In this document: piece by piece, positions 6,405 through 7,980 of the stretch
Numbering within the stretch: the stretch's first letter is position 1
Layout of the letters: the number at the start of each line of letters is the position of its first letter
Assembly: GCA_937907305.1 (NCBI GenBank)
Contig: CALERQ010000050.1
Location: forward strand, 1-7,980
DNA: 7,980 nt
Direction of reading: 5' to 3'
Source: an uncultured Clostridia bacterium
GTDB lineage: Bacteria > Bacillota > Clostridia > Oscillospirales > Ruminococcaceae
Program-made: the position numbers and the translations under genes
The notes under the pieces: model-generated
Told to the model about the DNA's origin: nothing
Database searches by the model: none
The model's input: only the letters and a program-made list of their open reading frames with translations

Positions 6405-7346
6405 ATGGCAGAGGTAATGAAAAAAGCGACCCGTGACAGTTACGGCGAAGCACTGGTAGAGCTGGGGCAGGAAAACCCCAATATTGTAGTATTTGATGCG
6501 GACCTGGCCGGCGCTACCAAAACTGGCGTATTCAAAAAGGCCTTTCCGGATCGCTTCTTCGATTGCGGTATTGCCGAGGGCAATATGATGGTAGCGGCAG
6601 CGGGTGTTTCTACCTGCGGATACATCCCCTTTGCCAGCACCTTTGCCATGTTTGCGGCCGGCCGCGCCTACGAGCAGATCCGCAACAGCATCGGTTATCC
6701 ACACCTCAATGTCAAGATCGGCGCGACCCATGCCGGTATTTCCGTCGGCGAGGACGGCGCGACCCACCAGTGCAATGAGGATATTGCCCTGATGCGTACC
6801 ATCCCGGGTATGGTGGTCATCAACCCCGCCGATGATGTGGAAGCTAAGGCCGCTGTAAAGGCTGCCGCTGCCTATGTAGGCCCGGTTTATCTGCGCTTTG
6901 GCCGTCTGGCCGCCCCCATTTTTAATGATGCCGCGACCTACAAGTTTGAGATGGGCAAGGGCATTACCCTGCGGGACGGCAAAGATGTGACTATCGTGGC
7001 CACCGGCATCTTGGTGGGCGAAGCCATCAAGGCCGGCGAATTGCTGGCTGCCGAGGGCATTGATGCCCGTATTATCAATATCCACACCATCAAACCCATT
7101 GATAAAGAGCTGCTGGTAAAGGCCAGCCGGGAGACTGGCCGCATCCTCACCTGCGAGGAGCATTCCATTATTGGCGGCCTGGGTTCCGCTGTTATGGAAG
7201 CCATTGCGGAGGAAGCCCCCTGCAAGGTCAGCCGCCTGGGTGTCAACGATCAGTACGGGCATTCCGGTCCCGGTGCCAAGCTGCTGGAGGAGTACGGCTT
7301 CACTGCCGAAAACATTGCGGCCCGTGCCAAGGAACTGCTGAAGTAA
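6405..7346 (+). CDS. transketolase, C-terminal subunit
   Basis: This 313-residue partner of the preceding gene supplies the pyrimidine-binding and C-terminal domains of transketolase. Motifs are FDADLAGATKTGVF (30-43), CGIAEGNMMVAAAG (54-67), with the Glu (58) that activates the thiamine cofactor, and a GATHAGISVGEDGATHQCNEDIALMR region (106-131), with the substrate-binding His121. NPADDVEAKAA follows, then a C-terminal Rossmann-like domain (about 190-313) with CEEHSIIGGLGSAV and the QYGHSGPGAKLLEEYG segment. The ATG lies one base after the TAA of the first subunit, with its GGAGGAGG Shine-Dalgarno inside that gene's last codons, which favours equal production. After the stop comes a GC-rich hairpin before the comEA-like gene. 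Confidence 0.95.
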   Translation: MAEVMKKATRDSYGEALVELGQENPNIVVFDADLAGATKTGVFKKAFPDRFFDCGIAEGNMMVAAAGVSTCGYIPFASTFAMFAAGRAYEQIRNSIGYPHLNVKIGATHAGISVGEDGATHQCNEDIALMRTIPGMVVINPADDVEAKAAVKAAAAYVGPVYLRFGRLAAPIFNDAATYKFEMGKGITLRDGKDVTIVATGILVGEAIKAGELLAAEGIDARIINIHTIKPIDKELLVKASRETGRILTCEEHSIIGGLGSAVMEAIAEEAPCKVSRLGVNDQYGHSGPGAKLLEEYGFTAENIAARAKELLK

Positions 7347-7358
7347 TCGAATTACCAC

Positions 7359-7396
7359 GCCGCCCGGCGCTGCTTTGTGCGGTTTCGGGCGGCTTT
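7359..7396 (+). terminator. weak terminator-like hairpin after the transketolase genes
   Basis: GCCGCCCG (7359-7366) pairs perfectly with CGGGCGGC (7386-7393). GCGC (7367-7370) and GTGC (7377-7380) can extend the stem, leaving GGTTT (7381-7385) bulged on the 3' side. Only three Ts follow (7394-7396) before CGCGC, so it would be a weak terminator or an attenuator. A competing hairpin (7373-7405) uses part of the same sequence. Confidence 0.5.
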
Positions 7397-7405
7397 CGCG
7401 CAAAG
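7373..7405 (+). promoter_or_regulatory. alternative hairpin next to the comEA-like ribosome site
   Basis: CTTTGTGCG (7373-7381) can pair with CGCGCAAAG (7397-7405) over nine positions with one G-U pair. This pairing is incompatible with the full 7359-7393 stem, because the two share or enclose the same bases. It ends directly before the AAAGGAGG Shine-Dalgarno (7406-7413). The pairing is seen in the sequence; any regulatory effect is inference. Confidence 0.35.
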
Positions 7406-7419
7406 AAAGGAGGGCTTCC

Positions 7420-7788
7420 ATGGCAAGATTTCGTCTGCCGCAGCGGCGGCTGGACCGTGTACTACCGGTGGCGGCCCTTCTGCTATGTGCGGTATTGCTG
7501 CTCCTGCCATTACGGGAGGAGCCCTATACCGAAACGCCCTTTGTCGAGCGCATGGAGGCTGTCCCGGAGGACCTGGATGAATTCCTCAAGCTGGCGTCTA
7601 CCGATATTAATACGGCCGATAAGGAAGCCCTGATGGAGCTGCTAGGCATCGGGGAGGTCCTCTCCGAGCGCATCCTGCAATACCGGGCGCAGCATGGCCC
7701 CTTCGCCGATTGGTCTGAATTCCGTCAAATTCAAGGGATAGGGGAGCACCTGGTGGAGACCCTACGACCGGTAGCGTATCTGGGCTAA
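7420..7788 (+). CDS. short ComEA-like membrane-anchored helix-hairpin-helix protein
   Basis: The 122-residue product has a basic start (MARFRLPQRRLDR), one hydrophobic membrane anchor (about 14-30) and a short linker (31-60). A ComEA-type double helix-hairpin-helix domain follows (about 62-118): DINTADKEALMEL-LGIG (75-78), ERILQYRAQHGPFADWSEF, then a second GIG turn (106-108). ComEA is the surface receptor that binds double-stranded DNA for competence uptake. This form lacks the extra SLBB domain found between anchor and HhH in B. subtilis ComEA, so it is short; many Clostridia have such versions. ATG 7420 follows AAAGGAGG by six bases. A longer reading from 7375 would start inside the leader hairpins and is rejected. 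No comEB or comEC gene follows; the next gene is a tRNA. A role in DNA uptake is plausible but unproven. Confidence 0.85.
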   Translation: MARFRLPQRRLDRVLPVAALLLCAVLLLLPLREEPYTETPFVERMEAVPEDLDEFLKLASTDINTADKEALMELLGIGEVLSERILQYRAQHGPFADWSEFRQIQGIGEHLVETLRPVAYLG

Positions 7789-7791
7789 ACA

Positions 7792-7805
7792 GCCGCCAAA
7801 GCGGC
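7792..7805. repeat. small GC stem-loop after the comEA-like gene
   Basis: GCCGC (7792-7796) and GCGGC (7801-7805) pair around a CAAA loop, four bases after the stop. On the + strand it is followed by A-rich rather than T-rich sequence, so it lacks the tract of an intrinsic terminator. It may still protect the 3' end or act with another termination mode. Confidence 0.4.
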
Positions 7806-7810
7806 AGGAG

Positions 7811-7848
7811 AAAAAAGGACGAAAAAAATCTAAAAAAAAGCAGTAAAA
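7811..7848 (+). promoter_or_regulatory. phased A-tracts upstream of the tRNA promoter (UP-element-like)
   Basis: Four runs of A lie at 7811-7816, 7822-7828, 7832-7839 and 7845-7848. Their centres are about 11.5, 10.5 and 11 bases apart, close to one helical turn. Such spacing bends DNA, and the two proximal tracts fall about 40-60 bases before the predicted start of transcription, where UP elements of stable RNA promoters contact the RNA polymerase alpha subunit. Probable promoter-strengthening element. Confidence 0.6.
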
Positions 7849-7851
7849 CGG

Positions 7852-7880
7852 TTGACAAGAGGCTGATGATATAGTATAAT
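7852..7880 (+). promoter_or_regulatory. consensus sigma-A promoter for tRNA-Val
   Basis: A perfect TTGACA (7852-7857), a 17-base spacer and a perfect TATAAT (7875-7880) are present. Both boxes match consensus exactly, as expected for a stable RNA promoter. Transcription should begin near 7887, leaving about 40 bases of leader before the tRNA. Confidence 0.93.
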
Positions 7881-7885
7881 TCGTT

Positions 7886-7918
7886 TTGTCGCCTGCGGAA
7901 ATATCCGCCGGAGGACAA
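7886..7918 (+). other. hairpin in the tRNA leader transcript
   Basis: GCGGA (7895-7899) and TCCGC (7904-7908) form a stem with an AATA loop. CC (7892-7893) with GG (7910-7911) and TTGTC (7886-7890) with GACAA (7914-7918) lengthen it after small internal loops. It fills nearly the whole leader from the predicted transcription start to eight bases before the tRNA, so it is likely a 5' processing or protective structure of the pre-tRNA. Confidence 0.5.
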
Positions 7919-7926
7919 GCCAATGT

Positions 7927-7980
7927 GGGAGCATAGCTCAGCTGGGAGAGCACCTGCCTTACAAGCAGGGGGTCACAGGT
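7927..7980 (+). tRNA. tRNA-Val (anticodon UAC), 3' end cut by the window
   Basis: The acceptor 5' strand is GGGAGCA (7927-7933), followed by TA and the D-arm GCTC-AGCTGGGA-GAGC. The anticodon stem CCTGC/GCAGG (7953-7957 and 7965-7969) encloses loop CTTACAA with anticodon TAC at 7960-7962, which reads valine GUN codons. The variable loop (7970-7974) and the 5' side of the T-stem ACAGG (7975-7979) follow. The T-loop, the 3' acceptor strand and any encoded CCA lie beyond the end. It has its own strong promoter and may be the first gene of a tRNA cluster. Confidence 0.95.

Noticed and set aside
6309..7421. Antisense open frame of 370 codons over the transketolase C-terminal subunit
   Set aside because: It shadows a gene with clear catalytic motifs; no start signal and no homology recognised.
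7792..7830. Stem-loop after the comEA-like gene as an intrinsic terminator
   Set aside because: The sequence after the stem is A-rich on the + strand, and on the - strand the T-rich part precedes the stem rather than following it.

Overview
The window looks like a GC-rich member of the Bacillota, class Clostridia, most likely the Oscillospirales (Faecalibacterium/Subdoligranulum-like gut bacteria). This is inferred from the SepF/DivIVA division genes, the split transketolase, strong Shine-Dalgarno sites, canonical sigma-A promoters and protein sequence style. I could not test it by search. Every complete protein gene lies on the + strand, and no stretch above 300 bases lacks a gene. I see no CRISPR array, insertion sequence, phage gene or clear new defence or metabolic system; most of the window is housekeeping.

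Layout. (1) Bases 1-130 read on the - strand as an internal piece of glycogen synthase (glgA). At about 120-131 this gives way abruptly to the C-terminal end of mutL on the + strand. Both genes are broken at the same point in opposite orientation, so this is a chimeric or inverted junction, probably an assembly or amplification artefact. (2) mutL end - miaA - a membrane-anchored HlyD-like adaptor (1447-2649). The last two overlap by ATGA and look like one transcript. (3) A strong extended -10 promoter (2691-2719) drives sepF and then divIVA, the cytokinetic/polar division pair, closed by an intrinsic terminator-like hairpin (4115-4150). (4) lspA and an rluD-family pseudouridine synthase overlap, followed 20 bases later by the two halves of a split transketolase. 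(5) A short comEA-like DNA-binding membrane protein follows a leader with two competing hairpins. (6) A consensus promoter, preceded by helically phased A-tracts, drives a tRNA-Val(UAC) that is cut by the window end.

How the genes fit together: sepF-divIVA (FtsZ anchoring and polar/septal scaffold), lspA (lipoprotein maturation) and rluD (23S rRNA modification) form a shortened version of the conserved Gram-positive division-side cluster (ylmE-sepF-ylmG-ylmH-divIVA-...-lspA-rluD). ylmG and ylmH are missing between sepF and divIVA, and a HlyD-like gene stands upstream. mutL-miaA is a common bacterial pair. The transketolase pair serves the non-oxidative pentose phosphate pathway and appears to ride on the lspA-rluD transcript.
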